From: Streptomyces sp. NRRL B-1140
Lineage (GTDB): Bacteria; Actinomycetota; Actinomycetes; Streptomycetales; Streptomycetaceae
DNA: 64,000 nt
Assembly (NCBI RefSeq): GCF_001280065.1
Contig: NZ_LGEA01000162.1
Coordinates: 62,001-126,000 of the forward strand
Reading direction: 5' to 3'
Made by a program: the position numbers and the translations under genes. Under the pieces are notes generated by a model. It saw only the letters and a program-made list of their open reading frames with translations. It was not told the DNA's origin and searched no databases. This document shows positions 1 to 7,954 of this stretch, one piece after another. Position 1 is the first letter of the stretch. Every line of letters starts with the position of its first letter.

Positions 1-523
1 CGGTCTGTTCCTGCGTGAGGTAGTAGTTCTTGACGTACTGCTGGGTGATGGTCGAACCGCCCTGCGCGCCCCGGCCCGACAGCGTGTTGAACAGGCCGCG
101 GGCGGTGCCCTTGAAGTCGACGCCGGAGTCCTTGAAGAAGGTCTTGTTCTCGGCGGCGACGAAGGTCAGCCGCACGCCCTTGGGGACCCGGGACAGGTCG
201 ACGTTCTCACGGTTGACCTTGCCGTCGCGGGCCATGATCGAGCCGTCGCTGTACTTGTAGATGTTGCTCTGCCGCTTGGCGTCGGCGTTCCCCTCGGGGA
301 TCCCGATCACCATGTACAGCACGATGAAGGCACCCATGCCCAGCAGGCACAGACCGAGGAAGGTGCCGAGGATCTTCTTCCAGGTGAAGAGCCTGCGTAT
401 GCCGCCCTTCGCCGGCGCCTCCGACGAACGGTGGCTCTTGGGTGCCGCCCGGCGCCCGGCGCGCTGTCTGGCGCGTCTCTCTTCCGCTCGTCCCATGGGT
501 CCGATCCGCTCCGCTTCGTTCAT
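1..523 (-). CDS. Class A penicillin-binding protein, N-terminal part (runs off left edge)
   Basis: Bifunctional peptidoglycan glycosyltransferase/transpeptidase; only the first 174 codons are in the window. They show a basic cytoplasmic tail (residues 1-48), one membrane anchor (about 51-76) and the start of a GT51 domain. The GT51 landmarks are AENKTFF (E125, the presumed catalytic glutamate of motif 1) and GGSTITQQYVKN (155-166, motif 2). The motif 1 consensus ED..F..H.G reads EN..F..D.G here, a variation I regard as tolerated in actinobacterial PBPs. I chose the ATG at 523; a second ATG at 496 has a better purine stretch upstream, so the start is uncertain. The transpeptidase half lies outside the window. 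Confidence 0.9.
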   Translation of the reverse strand, partial: MNEAERIGPMGRAEERRARQRAGRRAAPKSHRSSEAPAKGGIRRLFTWKKILGTFLGLCLLGMGAFIVLYMVIGIPEGNADAKRQSNIYKYSDGSIMARDGKVNRENVDLSRVPKGVRLTFVAAENKTFFKDSGVDFKGTARGLFNTLSGRGAQGGSTITQQYVKNYYLTQEQT

Positions 524-690
524 GTGTGCTCACGCGTCACACAGGTTCGCCGCTCAGGTCAGCTCAGAAAGCTAACACCGGGAGATAAGAGATAGGGCAG
601 CCGATCCGGCCCTTTGCGGACGTGACAATCAGCACCCATTCCCAACGGAACCGACGTTCGAGACACCCACAGGGTTGCCAGGAGCGGGAA

Positions 691-704
691 AAGTGATATC
701 ACTT
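691..704. promoter_or_regulatory. 14-bp perfect palindrome upstream of SPFH gene
   Basis: AAGTGATATCACTT is a perfect inverted repeat ending 54 bp before the SPFH start codon. An A/T-rich TAGATAG follows directly and could be a -10 element. Placement and symmetry suggest an operator for a dimeric regulator; which one cannot be told from the sequence. Confidence 0.5.
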
Positions 705-758
705 AGATAGACGGAAGCTAAGCAGGAGCGGCTTCCCAGGAGAAACGGGGGATCACCC

Positions 759-1694
759 ATGTCCACTTCGGAACCGCAGGTCACGGCCGACGTGCCCGAG
801 ATGCCGGCGCCCCGCGTGCGGGAGTTCACCGCCCACAGCATCGGCGGCGGGCTCGCCCTGCTGCTGGGCCTGCTCGGGCTGCTGGCCGGCGCCGGGCTGA
901 TCGCGGCCGCCACCACGCTGCACGCGGCCGGCGCGCAGGCCGCGCTGATCATCGGCGGCATCCTGGTCGCGCTCGCCGCGTTCCTCGCCATGTGCGGACT
1001 GAACATGGTCGCCCCCGGCGAGGCCCGGGTCGTCCAGCTCTTCGGCCGCTACCGGGGCACCATCCGGCAGGACGGCCTGCGCTGGGTGAACCCCTTCACC
1101 TCGCGCACGAAGATCTCGACGCGGGTGCGCAACCACGAGACCGCCGTCCTCAAGGTCAACGACGCCTACGGCAACCCGATCGAGCTCGCCGCCGTCGTGG
1201 TCTGGCGCGTGGAGGACACCGCCCAGGCCACCTTCGAGGTCGACGACTACATCGAGTTCGTCTCCACCCAGACCGAGGCGGCCGTGCGGCACATCGCCAT
1301 CGAGTACCCCTACGACGCGCACGAGGAGGACGGCCTCTCGCTGCGCGGCAACGCCGAGGAGATCACCGAGAAGCTCGCCGTGGAGCTGCACGCGCGCGTG
1401 GAGGCGGCCGGCGTGCAGATCATCGAGTCCCGCTTCACGCACCTCGCCTACGCCCCCGAGATCGCCTCGGCGATGCTCCAGCGGCAGCAGGCCGGAGCGG
1501 TGGTCGCGGCGCGGCGCCAGATCGTGGACGGCGCGGTGGGCATGGTGGAGGCCGCGATCGCCCGGATCACCGAGCGGGACATCGTGGAGCTGGACTCCGA
1601 ACGGAAGGCGGCGATGGTCTCCAATCTGATGGTGGTGCTGTGCGGTGACCGGGCCGCGCAGCCGGTCCTCAACACCGGGTCCCTCTACCAGTGA
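759..1694 (+). CDS. SPFH/band 7 domain membrane protein (slipin-like)
   Basis: 311 residues. Two hydrophobic segments at about 31-56 and 61-84 form an N-terminal hairpin, followed directly by an SPFH/band 7 domain from about residue 85 (NMVAPGEARVVQLFGRYRG) and a charged alpha-helical C-terminus. SPFH proteins oligomerise at the inner face of the membrane and organise membrane microdomains; no catalytic activity is implied. The start ATG follows GGAGAAACGGGGGATCACCC. The stop codon overlaps the GTG of the next gene by 4 bp, so the two are translationally coupled. A palindrome at 691-704 probably controls the pair. Confidence 0.88.
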   Translation: MSTSEPQVTADVPEMPAPRVREFTAHSIGGGLALLLGLLGLLAGAGLIAAATTLHAAGAQAALIIGGILVALAAFLAMCGLNMVAPGEARVVQLFGRYRGTIRQDGLRWVNPFTSRTKISTRVRNHETAVLKVNDAYGNPIELAAVVVWRVEDTAQATFEVDDYIEFVSTQTEAAVRHIAIEYPYDAHEEDGLSLRGNAEEITEKLAVELHARVEAAGVQIIESRFTHLAYAPEIASAMLQRQQAGAVVAARRQIVDGAVGMVEAAIARITERDIVELDSERKAAMVSNLMVVLCGDRAAQPVLNTGSLYQ

Positions 1695-1951
1695 CGGTCC
1701 CTCCCGAAAGCCAGGGCCCGCAGCGCCGGCCGCAGCAGCAGCGCAAGCAGGTGCTGCTGCGGCTGGATCCCGCGGTGTACGAGGCGCTCGCGCGATGGGC
1801 CGGGGACGAGCTGCGGTCGGCCAACGCGCAGATCGAGTTCCTGCTCCGGAAGGCACTGGCGGAGGCGGGGCGCCTGCCGCGGGATACCGGGCCCCTGCCC
1901 CGGCGGGGGCGGCCTCCGGCGGGGCCCGCCTCCGGCCCGCCGTCGGCCTGA
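1691..1951 (+). CDS. Small ribbon-helix-helix-like protein
   Basis: 86 residues, GTG start overlapping the previous stop (GTGA). The middle, KQVLLRLDPAVYEALARWA, followed by an amphipathic helix ending LLRKALAEAGR, has the beta-helix-helix pattern of Arc/MetJ-type DNA-binding proteins. The C-terminal 25 residues are Pro/Gly/Arg-rich and look disordered. Coupling to the SPFH gene suggests the two act together; this RHH protein could bind the palindrome upstream of the pair, but that is inference. A weak 6-bp hairpin (1979-1994) follows the gene. Confidence 0.72.
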   Translation: MTVPPESQGPQRRPQQQRKQVLLRLDPAVYEALARWAGDELRSANAQIEFLLRKALAEAGRLPRDTGPLPRRGRPPAGPASGPPSA

Positions 1952-2037
1952 CCACCCGGGCCGCACCGCTGTTACCAAAGCGTGACAACACGCTCCGACC
2001 TGCACGGCCCCACCCCACGCCATGACCTACACACTCG

Positions 2038-2070
2038 GCGTATACATACCGCGTATACACCCCGTGTACA
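2038..2070. promoter_or_regulatory. Repeated GTATACA operator in the PadR promoter
   Basis: GCGTATACA occurs at 2038-2046 and 2051-2059, and a related GTGTACA at 2064-2070, directly before the PadR start at 2079. Each core (GTATAC, GTGTAC) is palindromic or nearly so. PadR proteins commonly autorepress from such symmetric sites. With only 8 bp between the last repeat and the ATG and no ribosome binding site, the transcript may be leaderless and the operator may overlap the core promoter. Confidence 0.6.
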
Positions 2071-2078
2071 GTCCTGCC

Positions 2079-2603
2079 ATGTCCATCGGTCACACACTCC
2101 TCGGACTCCTGGAGTCCGGCCCGCGTCACGGTTACGACCTGAAGCGGGCCTTCGACGAGAAGTTCGGTCACGACCGGCCGCTCCACTACGGCCAGGTCTA
2201 CTCGACGATGTCCCGCCTGCTGAAGAACGGGCTCGTCGAGGTCGACGGCATCGAGGCGGGCGACGGTCCCGAGCGCAAGCGGTACGCCATCACCGAGGCC
2301 GGCGTCACCGACGTCGCGCGGTGGCTCGCCACACCCGAGAAGCCGGAGCCGTACCTCCAGTCGACCCTCTACACCAAGGTCGTCCTCGCACTGCTCACCC
2401 ACCGCGACGCCGGTGACATCCTCGACGGCCAGCGCTCGGAACACCTGCGCAGCATGCGGATCCTCACCGACCGCAAGCGCAAGGGCGATCTGGCCGACCA
2501 GCTCATCTGCGACCACGCGCTGTTCCACCTGGAGGCGGACCTGCGCTGGCTGGAGCTGACCGCGGCGCGTCTGGACAAGCTCCGTGAGGCGGTGACCCGA
2601 TGA
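2079..2603 (+). CDS. PadR family transcriptional regulator
   Basis: 174 residues. The winged helix-turn-helix is at the N-terminus (MSIGHTLLGLLESGPRHGYDL, then YGQVYSTMSRLLKNGLVE), followed by the C-terminal helical dimerisation domain typical of PadR proteins. I start at the ATG at 2079, because residues encoded further upstream do not fit the family and would span the operator repeats. The stop overlaps the following ABC ATPase gene by 4 bp (ATGA). PadR next to an ABC exporter usually means substrate-inducible derepression of the exporter. Confidence 0.92.
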   Translation: MSIGHTLLGLLESGPRHGYDLKRAFDEKFGHDRPLHYGQVYSTMSRLLKNGLVEVDGIEAGDGPERKRYAITEAGVTDVARWLATPEKPEPYLQSTLYTKVVLALLTHRDAGDILDGQRSEHLRSMRILTDRKRKGDLADQLICDHALFHLEADLRWLELTAARLDKLREAVTR

Positions 2604-3289
2604 CGATTCCCGCCGGTTCGCTCCTCACCGCCCAGGACCTGCGCAAGGCGTACGGGCCGACGACCGCGCTCGACGGCGCCGAGTTCTCCATCCACCCGGG
2701 CGAGGTCGTCGCCGTGATGGGGCCGTCCGGGTCGGGCAAGTCGACGCTGCTGCACTGCCTCGCCGGGATCGTGATGCCCGACTCGGGCACGATCATGTAC
2801 AACGGGCGCGAGGTGACCGCCATGGGCGACGCCGAGCGCAGTGCGCTGCGCCGCTCGGAGTTCGGGTTCGTGTTCCAGTTCGGGCAGCTCGTGCCGGAAC
2901 TCACCTGCGTGGAGAACGTCGCGCTGCCGCTGCGGCTGAACGGCTCCTCCCGCAAGGAGGCCGAGCGGGCCGCGCTCGCATGGATGGAACGGCTGGAGGT
3001 GGACGACCTCCGCAAGAAGCGGCCCGGAGAGGTGTCCGGAGGTCAGGGACAGCGGGTCGCGGTCGCGCGCTCGCTGGTGACCAACCCGCGGGTCGTCTTC
3101 GCCGACGAGCCGACCGGGGCGCTCGACTCCTACAACGGCGAGCGCGTGATGGAGCTGCTGACGGACGCGGCCCGGTCCGCCAACGCGGCCGTGGTGCTCG
3201 TCACGCACGAGGCCCGGGTGGCCGCCTACTCCGACCGCGAGATCGTCGTCCGGGACGGCAGGTCCCGTGACATGGAGCGCGTCGTATGA
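2600..3289 (+). CDS. ABC transporter ATP-binding protein (MacB/LolD type)
   Basis: 229 residues, a complete nucleotide-binding domain: Walker A GPSGSGKST (41-49), Q-loop region FVFQFGQLVPELT, signature VSGGQGQRV, Walker B VVFADEPTGALDS and the switch histidine in LVTHEARVA. The FtsX-like partner downstream (4-bp overlap at 3286-3289) places it in the MacB/LolD class, which uses ATP for mechanotransmission or export rather than import. Likely exports an antimicrobial or envelope-active compound under PadR control; the substrate is unknown. Confidence 0.95.
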   Translation: MTIPAGSLLTAQDLRKAYGPTTALDGAEFSIHPGEVVAVMGPSGSGKSTLLHCLAGIVMPDSGTIMYNGREVTAMGDAERSALRRSEFGFVFQFGQLVPELTCVENVALPLRLNGSSRKEAERAALAWMERLEVDDLRKKRPGEVSGGQGQRVAVARSLVTNPRVVFADEPTGALDSYNGERVMELLTDAARSANAAVVLVTHEARVAAYSDREIVVRDGRSRDMERVV

Positions 3290-5619
3290 GCGTCGGGCAG
3301 TGGAGCCGGGACCTGGCCATGGGGGTCCGGTTCGCCTTCGCCGGCGGACGCGAGGGATGGACCCGGGCGCTGCTCACGGCCGTCGGTGTCGGACTGGGAG
3401 TGGCGCTGCTGCTGCTCACCACCGCCATCCCGAACGCGCTGGCGGAACGCGACCGGCGCGAGGAGGCCCGCAGCGACCACACCTTCAGCCAGCAGGAGAT
3501 ACCCAAGGCCGACGACACCCTGATCGTCGTGGACGCGGACACCACGTTCCGGGACAGGGACGTGCGCGGGCGGGTCCTGGAGGCGGAGGGCCCCCGGGCG
3601 CCGCTGCCGCCGGGCGTCCCGGCGTTCCCGGCCGTGGGCGAGATGGTCGTCTCCCCCGCGCTGAAGGAACTGCTCGCCTCCGACGACGGCAAGCTGCTGC
3701 GGGAGCGCCTGGACTACCGCGTCGCGGGCACCATCGGCGAGCAGGGGCTCGTCGGCTCCCACGAACTCGCGTACTTCGCGGGCGGCAAGGGGCTCGCGAA
3801 GGTGCTGGAGGGCCCCGCGAGCGGCGCCCGGATCGACCGCTTCGGCAACGACCTGGGGTCGTCCGACCGCTGGGACCCGGTGCTGCTCCTGCTGGTCCTG
3901 GTCGTCTTCGTGGTACTGCTGATGCCGGTCGCCGTGTTCATCGCCGCGGCCGTACGGTTCGGCGGCGAGCGGCGCGACCGCAGGCTGGCCGCGCTGCGGC
4001 TGGTCGGCTCGGACAGCCGGATGACCCGGCGGATCGCCGCCGGCGAGGCACTCGCCGGATCCGTGCTGGGGCTCGTCCTCGGCACCGGGTTCTTCCTGCT
4101 CGGACGCGAACTGGCGGCCTCGGTCGAGGTGTTCCGCGTCAGCGTGTTCCCCAGCTATCTGAACCCCTCGCCCCTGCTGGCCGTCCTGGTCGCGCTGGCG
4201 GTGCCGGCGGCCGCGGTCCTGGTGACGATCCTCGCCCTGCGCGGCGTGGTCATCGAGCCCCTCGGCGTGGTGCGCACGGCCAAGCCCTCGCGGCGCCGCC
4301 TGTGGTGGCGGCTGCTGCTGCCGCTGGGCGGGATCGCGCTGCTCTACCCGATGATCGGGCAGGGCAACGACGGCGGGGACTTCAACCAGTACCTCGTCGT
4401 GGGCGGCGTGATGCTCCTGCTGGTCGGCGTCACGGCACTGCTGCCCTGGGTGGTGGAGACGGTCGTGGCCCGGCTCGGCTCGGTCGGGGTCGCCTGGCAA
4501 CTGGCCATACGCAGGCTCCAGTTGAGCAGTGGTGCGGCGGCCCGGATGGTCAACGGCATCGCGGTGGCGGTGGCCGGGGCGATCGCGCTGCAGATGCTGT
4601 TCGCCGGGGTGGAGGGCAACTACACCAGGGCGTCCCAGTACGACGTCTCGCGGGCGCAGATGAGCGTGGACGTGCCGGAGGGCAGCGACGCCGCCCCGGT
4701 CGCCGCGCAGTACCGCGACACCGAGGGCGTACGCAAGGTCACCACCCTGTCGGATTTCCATCTCGGCGACCAGCGCGAGGCGGACGCCCTCGTCCAGATC
4801 ACCGTGGCCGACTGCGCGTCGCTGCGCGAAGTCGCGACGCTCCCCGCCTGCCGCGACGGTGACGTGTTCGCGGCCAAGGGATCGGAGTACGAAAGCGACA
4901 GCGATCGCCTGGCCGTGCCCGGCACGGCCCTGTGGGCCGAATCGGAAGACTCCGACCGCGCCGGCGACCGCACGGTCACCTGGACCGTGCCGCGGAACAT
5001 CCGGCAGGCCGAGTCCCGCGAGGACCCCACCGGGTACGAACGCGGCGGCATCCTGATCACCCCCGGCGCGCTGCCCGGGAAGCTCAAGACGCTCATGTCC
5101 ACGCGGCTCTTCCTGAGCGTGGACCCCTCGGTGCCGGACGCCTACGACCACGTGCGCAATACGGCCGCGCGACTCGACCCGACGTCCCAGCCGATGACCT
5201 GGCACAGCATCGAGAGCGACGACCGTTACGCCACCATCCGCACCGGTCTGTCCGTCGGAGCCGCGTGTGTGCTGGCCCTGATCGGGGCGAGTCTTCTGGT
5301 CTCGCAGCTGGAGCAGTTGCGCGAACGCCGCAAGCTGCTGTCGTCCCTGGTCGCCTTCGGCACCCGGCGCCGCACCCTCGGCCTGTCGGTGCTGTGGCAG
5401 ACGGCGATCCCCATCGGGCTGGGTCTGCTGCTCGCCGCGACGGTGGGCATGGCCCTGGGCGCGGTGCTGCTGCGGATGACCAACACATCGGTCCGGGTGG
5501 ACTGGCCGAGCGTGCTGTCGATGACCGGCATCGGCGCGGGCGTCGTCCTGGTGGTGACGCTGCTGAGCCTGCCGCCGCTGCTGAAACTGATGCGGCCGGA
5601 CGGGCTGCGGACCGAGTAG
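3286..5619 (+). CDS. FtsX-like ABC transporter permease
   Basis: 777 residues. A first transmembrane helix lies near residues 22-46 and an extracytoplasmic stretch follows. Then come two FtsX-type bundles, one around 195-390 with a further helix in the 420-450 region and one in the last 120 residues (SLSVGAACVLALIGASLLVS and following). This duplicated FtsX layout is usual for single-chain Streptomyces permeases of this class. It is coupled to the ATPase by a 4-bp overlap, completing a PadR-ATPase-permease operon that ends at a strong hairpin (5652-5683). Confidence 0.92.
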   Translation: MSVGQWSRDLAMGVRFAFAGGREGWTRALLTAVGVGLGVALLLLTTAIPNALAERDRREEARSDHTFSQQEIPKADDTLIVVDADTTFRDRDVRGRVLEAEGPRAPLPPGVPAFPAVGEMVVSPALKELLASDDGKLLRERLDYRVAGTIGEQGLVGSHELAYFAGGKGLAKVLEGPASGARIDRFGNDLGSSDRWDPVLLLLVLVVFVVLLMPVAVFIAAAVRFGGERRDRRLAALRLVGSDSRMTRRIAAGEALAGSVLGLVLGTGFFLLGRELAASVEVFRVSVFPSYLNPSPLLAVLVALAVPAAAVLVTILALRGVVIEPLGVVRTAKPSRRRLWWRLLLPLGGIALLYPMIGQGNDGGDFNQYLVVGGVMLLLVGVTALLPWVVETVVARLGSVGVAWQLAIRRLQLSSGAAARMVNGIAVAVAGAIALQMLFAGVEGNYTRASQYDVSRAQMSVDVPEGSDAAPVAAQYRDTEGVRKVTTLSDFHLGDQREADALVQITVADCASLREVATLPACRDGDVFAAKGSEYESDSDRLAVPGTALWAESEDSDRAGDRTVTWTVPRNIRQAESREDPTGYERGGILITPGALPGKLKTLMSTRLFLSVDPSVPDAYDHVRNTAARLDPTSQPMTWHSIESDDRYATIRTGLSVGAACVLALIGASLLVSQLEQLRERRKLLSSLVAFGTRRRTLGLSVLWQTAIPIGLGLLLAATVGMALGAVLLRMTNTSVRVDWPSVLSMTGIGAGVVLVVTLLSLPPLLKLMRPDGLRTE

Positions 5620-5651
5620 GACCGGGTCCCGTACGAGCTGTCCGGCGCCCT

Positions 5652-5683
5652 GGCCGGGTCCCGTGGAAGTACGGGACCCGGCC
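5652..5683. terminator. 13-bp hairpin between permease and oxyR
   Basis: GGCCGGGTCCCGT pairs perfectly with ACGGGACCCGGCC around a 6-base loop. It sits between the convergent ends of the ABC operon and oxyR and probably terminates both. There is no U tract, as is common in Streptomyces. Confidence 0.75.
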
Positions 5684-5699
5684 GGCGGCGCGAGCGCCG

Positions 5700-6650
5700 T
5701 CAGCCGTCCTGGTCCAGGACCCGTACGGGCAGCGGCCGCAGGGCCTGCCGCAGGGCGGCCGCCAGTTCCTCGTACTCCGCGCCGCGTGCGGCTCCCGACC
5801 GCATCGCCAGTGCGATCCGGCGGGTGGGGGCCGGGTCGGCGAAGTACCCGGTGAGGAGCTGGTTGCTGCGGGAGATCTCCACCTTCAGGGCGGTGCGCGG
5901 CAGCAGCGTCACGCCGAGTCCGCCCGCGACGAGCTGGACCAGCGTGGACAGCCCGGCGGCGGTCGTGGTGACCGGCACGTCGTCGCGGCCGGCCTCCCGG
6001 CAGATGTCGAGGGCCTGGTCACGCAGGCAGTGCCCCTCGTCCAGCAGCAGCAGGTTGAGCTCGCGCAGTGCCTGCCGCGGGATGCCCTCGCGCCCGCCGA
6101 GCTCGTGCTCGAGTGGCGTGACGAGTACGAAGTCCTCGTCGAACAGAGGCAGTTCGGCTACGCCCGGGACACCGAGAGGCACCGCGAGCAGCAGCAGGTC
6201 CAGCCGCCCGCCGGCCAGACCGTCGAGCAGGCTGGCGGTCTGCTCCTCGTGCACCTGGAGGTCGAGCTGCGGATACCGTTCGTGGACGAGCCGCAGCACC
6301 GTCGGCAGCAGGTAGGGCGCGACCGTCGGGATCACCCCGAGCCGCAGCACCCCGGTGAACGGCGCCCGGACCGCCTCCGCCTCCTCCAGGAGCGCACCGA
6401 CCTCCCCCAGAACCGCCTTGACCCGTACGGCGATCCGCTCACCCTCGGGCGAGAGCAGCACCTTGCGCGTCGTACGCTCGAGGAGCGTCACTCCGAGTGA
6501 TTCCTCCAGAGCGGACACGGCACCCGAGAGGGCGGGCTGGCTCATCCCGATCGCCGCCGCCGCGTCCCGGAAATGAAGGTGCTCGGCGACCGCCGCGAAG
6601 GCACGGAGCTGGGCGAGGCTGGGTTGCCTGCGTTTATTACCGAGCGTCAC
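5700..6650 (-). CDS. oxyR: LysR family peroxide sensor OxyR
   Basis: 316 residues. An N-terminal LysR winged HTH (about 10-69, with QPALSGAVSALEESLG) is followed by a substrate-binding fold. The redox pair expected of OxyR is present: Cys208 and Cys217 in GHCLRDQALDIC. In this family H2O2 drives a disulfide between them, switching on peroxide defence genes. It is divergent from ahpC-ahpD, the classical Streptomyces arrangement, and the shared 133-bp intergenic region should carry its binding site. Confidence 0.95.
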   Translation of the reverse strand: MTLGNKRRQPSLAQLRAFAAVAEHLHFRDAAAAIGMSQPALSGAVSALEESLGVTLLERTTRKVLLSPEGERIAVRVKAVLGEVGALLEEAEAVRAPFTGVLRLGVIPTVAPYLLPTVLRLVHERYPQLDLQVHEEQTASLLDGLAGGRLDLLLLAVPLGVPGVAELPLFDEDFVLVTPLEHELGGREGIPRQALRELNLLLLDEGHCLRDQALDICREAGRDDVPVTTTAAGLSTLVQLVAGGLGVTLLPRTALKVEISRSNQLLTGYFADPAPTRRIALAMRSGAARGAEYEELAAALRQALRPLPVRVLDQDG

Positions 6651-6783
6651 TGATAACTACCTCCGATCAACTCGACCGAGTGTAGCTATTTCCGTAATCA
6701 ATCGAGCCTGTGCCAACATCAACACAGTCCAACCCATGGGAAACCCCCGCGATCCGGGAGTTTCTTCGCTGCAAGGAGTGCGT
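6651..6783. promoter_or_regulatory. oxyR-ahpC divergent promoter region
   Basis: 133 bp, clearly more A/T-rich than its surroundings (for example CTATTTCCGTAATCAATCGA near 6687-6706). It separates divergent oxyR and ahpC and should hold both promoters and the OxyR site. I cannot point to exact -35/-10 boxes with confidence. AAGGAG at 6773-6778 is the ahpC ribosome binding site and sets the GTG at 6784 as its start. Confidence 0.7.
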
Positions 6784-7338
6784 GTGCTCACCGTCGGTGA
6801 CAAGTTCCCCGAGTTCGACCTGACCGCCTGCGTCTCGCTGGAGAAGGGCAAGGAGTTCGAGCAGATCAACCACAAGACCTACGAGGGTCAGTGGAAGGTC
6901 ATCTTCGCGTGGCCCAAGGACTTCACCTTCGTGTGCCCGACCGAGATCGCCGCTTTCGGCAAGCTGAACGAGGAGTTCGCGGACCGCGACGCGCAGGTCC
7001 TCGGTTTCTCCGGTGACTCCGAGTTCGTCCACCACGCCTGGCGCAAGGACCACGACGACCTGCGCGACCTGCCGTTCCCGATGATGGCCGACTCCAAGCA
7101 CGAGCTGATGCGCGACCTCGGCATCGAGGGCGAGGACGGCTTCGCCAAGCGCGCCGTGTTCATCGTGGACCAGAACAACGAGATCCAGTTCTCGATGGTG
7201 ACCGCGGGCTCGGTCGGCCGTAACCCGAAGGAGGTCCTCCGGGTCCTGGACGCGCTCCAGACGGACGAGCTGTGCCCCTGCAACTGGTCGAAGGGCGACG
7301 AGACCCTCGACCCCGTCGCGCTGCTCTCCGGGGAGTGA
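6784..7338 (+). CDS. ahpC: Alkyl hydroperoxide reductase AhpC (2-Cys peroxiredoxin)
   Basis: 184 residues. The peroxidatic Cys51 is in the DFTFVCPTE motif, and Cys164/Cys166 near the C-terminus (ELCPCNW) are the resolving pair of the three-cysteine actinobacterial AhpC. It reduces H2O2, organic peroxides and peroxynitrite in the cytosol. I use the GTG at 6784 because AAGGAG lies 5 bp upstream; an in-frame ATG at 6736 lacks a ribosome binding site and adds residues unlike the family. ahpD follows after 6 bp and is its expected electron donor. Confidence 0.97.
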   Translation: MLTVGDKFPEFDLTACVSLEKGKEFEQINHKTYEGQWKVIFAWPKDFTFVCPTEIAAFGKLNEEFADRDAQVLGFSGDSEFVHHAWRKDHDDLRDLPFPMMADSKHELMRDLGIEGEDGFAKRAVFIVDQNNEIQFSMVTAGSVGRNPKEVLRVLDALQTDELCPCNWSKGDETLDPVALLSGE

Positions 7339-7344
7339 TCTGAC

Positions 7345-7878
7345 ATGTCGCTGGATGCCCTGAAGTCCGCGATACCGGACTACGCCAAGGACCTGAAGCT
7401 CAACCTGGGCTCGGTCATCGGCAACTCCGACCTTCCGGCCCAGCAGCTGTGGGGCACGGTGCTGTCGACGGCCATCGCCTCGCGCTCCCCGATCGTGCTG
7501 CGCGAGCTGGAGCCCGAGGCGAAGGCGAACCTGTCGCCGGAGGCCTACACGGCTGCCAAGGCCGCCGCCGCGGTGATGGCGATGAACAACGTCTTCTACC
7601 GCACCCGCCACCTGCTGTCGGACCACGAGTACGGCACCCTGCGCGCCGGCCTGCGGATGAACGTCATCGGCAACCCGGGCGTCGACAAGGTCGACTTCGA
7701 GCTGTGGTCCTTCGCGGTCTCCGCCATCAACGGCTGCGGCATGTGCCTCGACTCCCACGAGCAGGTGCTGCGCAAGGCCGGCCTCGACCGCGAGGTCGTC
7801 CAGGAGGCGTTCAAGATCGCCTCCGTGATCCAGGCGGTCGGCGTCACGCTGGACGCCGAGGCGGTGCTGGCCGAGTAG
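7345..7878 (+). CDS. ahpD: Alkyl hydroperoxidase AhpD
   Basis: 177 residues, all-helical AhpD fold. The catalytic CxxC with its relay histidine is present: Cys131, Cys134 and His138 in [11 protein letters not shown]. In mycobacteria AhpD accepts electrons from lipoamide (DlaT/Lpd) and passes them to AhpC; the same role is expected here. It is 6 bp behind ahpC in an OxyR-controlled operon that ends at the 7898-7947 hairpin. Confidence 0.96.
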   Translation: MSLDALKSAIPDYAKDLKLNLGSVIGNSDLPAQQLWGTVLSTAIASRSPIVLRELEPEAKANLSPEAYTAAKAAAAVMAMNNVFYRTRHLLSDHEYGTLRAGLRMNVIGNPGVDKVDFELWSFAVSAINGCGMCLDSHEQVLRKAGLDREVVQEAFKIASVIQAVGVTLDAEAVLAE

Positions 7879-7897
7879 TCCTCGGTCACCCCTCTCA

Positions 7898-7947
7898 CGC
7901 CGACAGGGCCCCGCCCACCTTGACCGGTGGACGGGGCCCTGTCGGCG
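7898..7947. terminator. Strong bidirectional terminator after ahpD
   Basis: A perfect 16-bp stem (7898-7913 with 7932-7947). The loop itself can pair CCACC with GGTGG, and TTT follows on the plus strand. It separates ahpD from the convergent AI-2E permease gene. Confidence 0.9.
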
Positions 7948-7954
7948 TTTCCGG

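Noticed and set aside
753..2528. Very long minus-strand frame opposite the SPFH and PadR genes (and similar ones elsewhere, such as opposite the FtsX and HATPase genes)
   Set aside because: Antisense shadows: in very GC-rich DNA the frame opposite a real gene stays open. Composition (Arg/Gly/Asp/His-rich) and lack of motifs show they are not translated.
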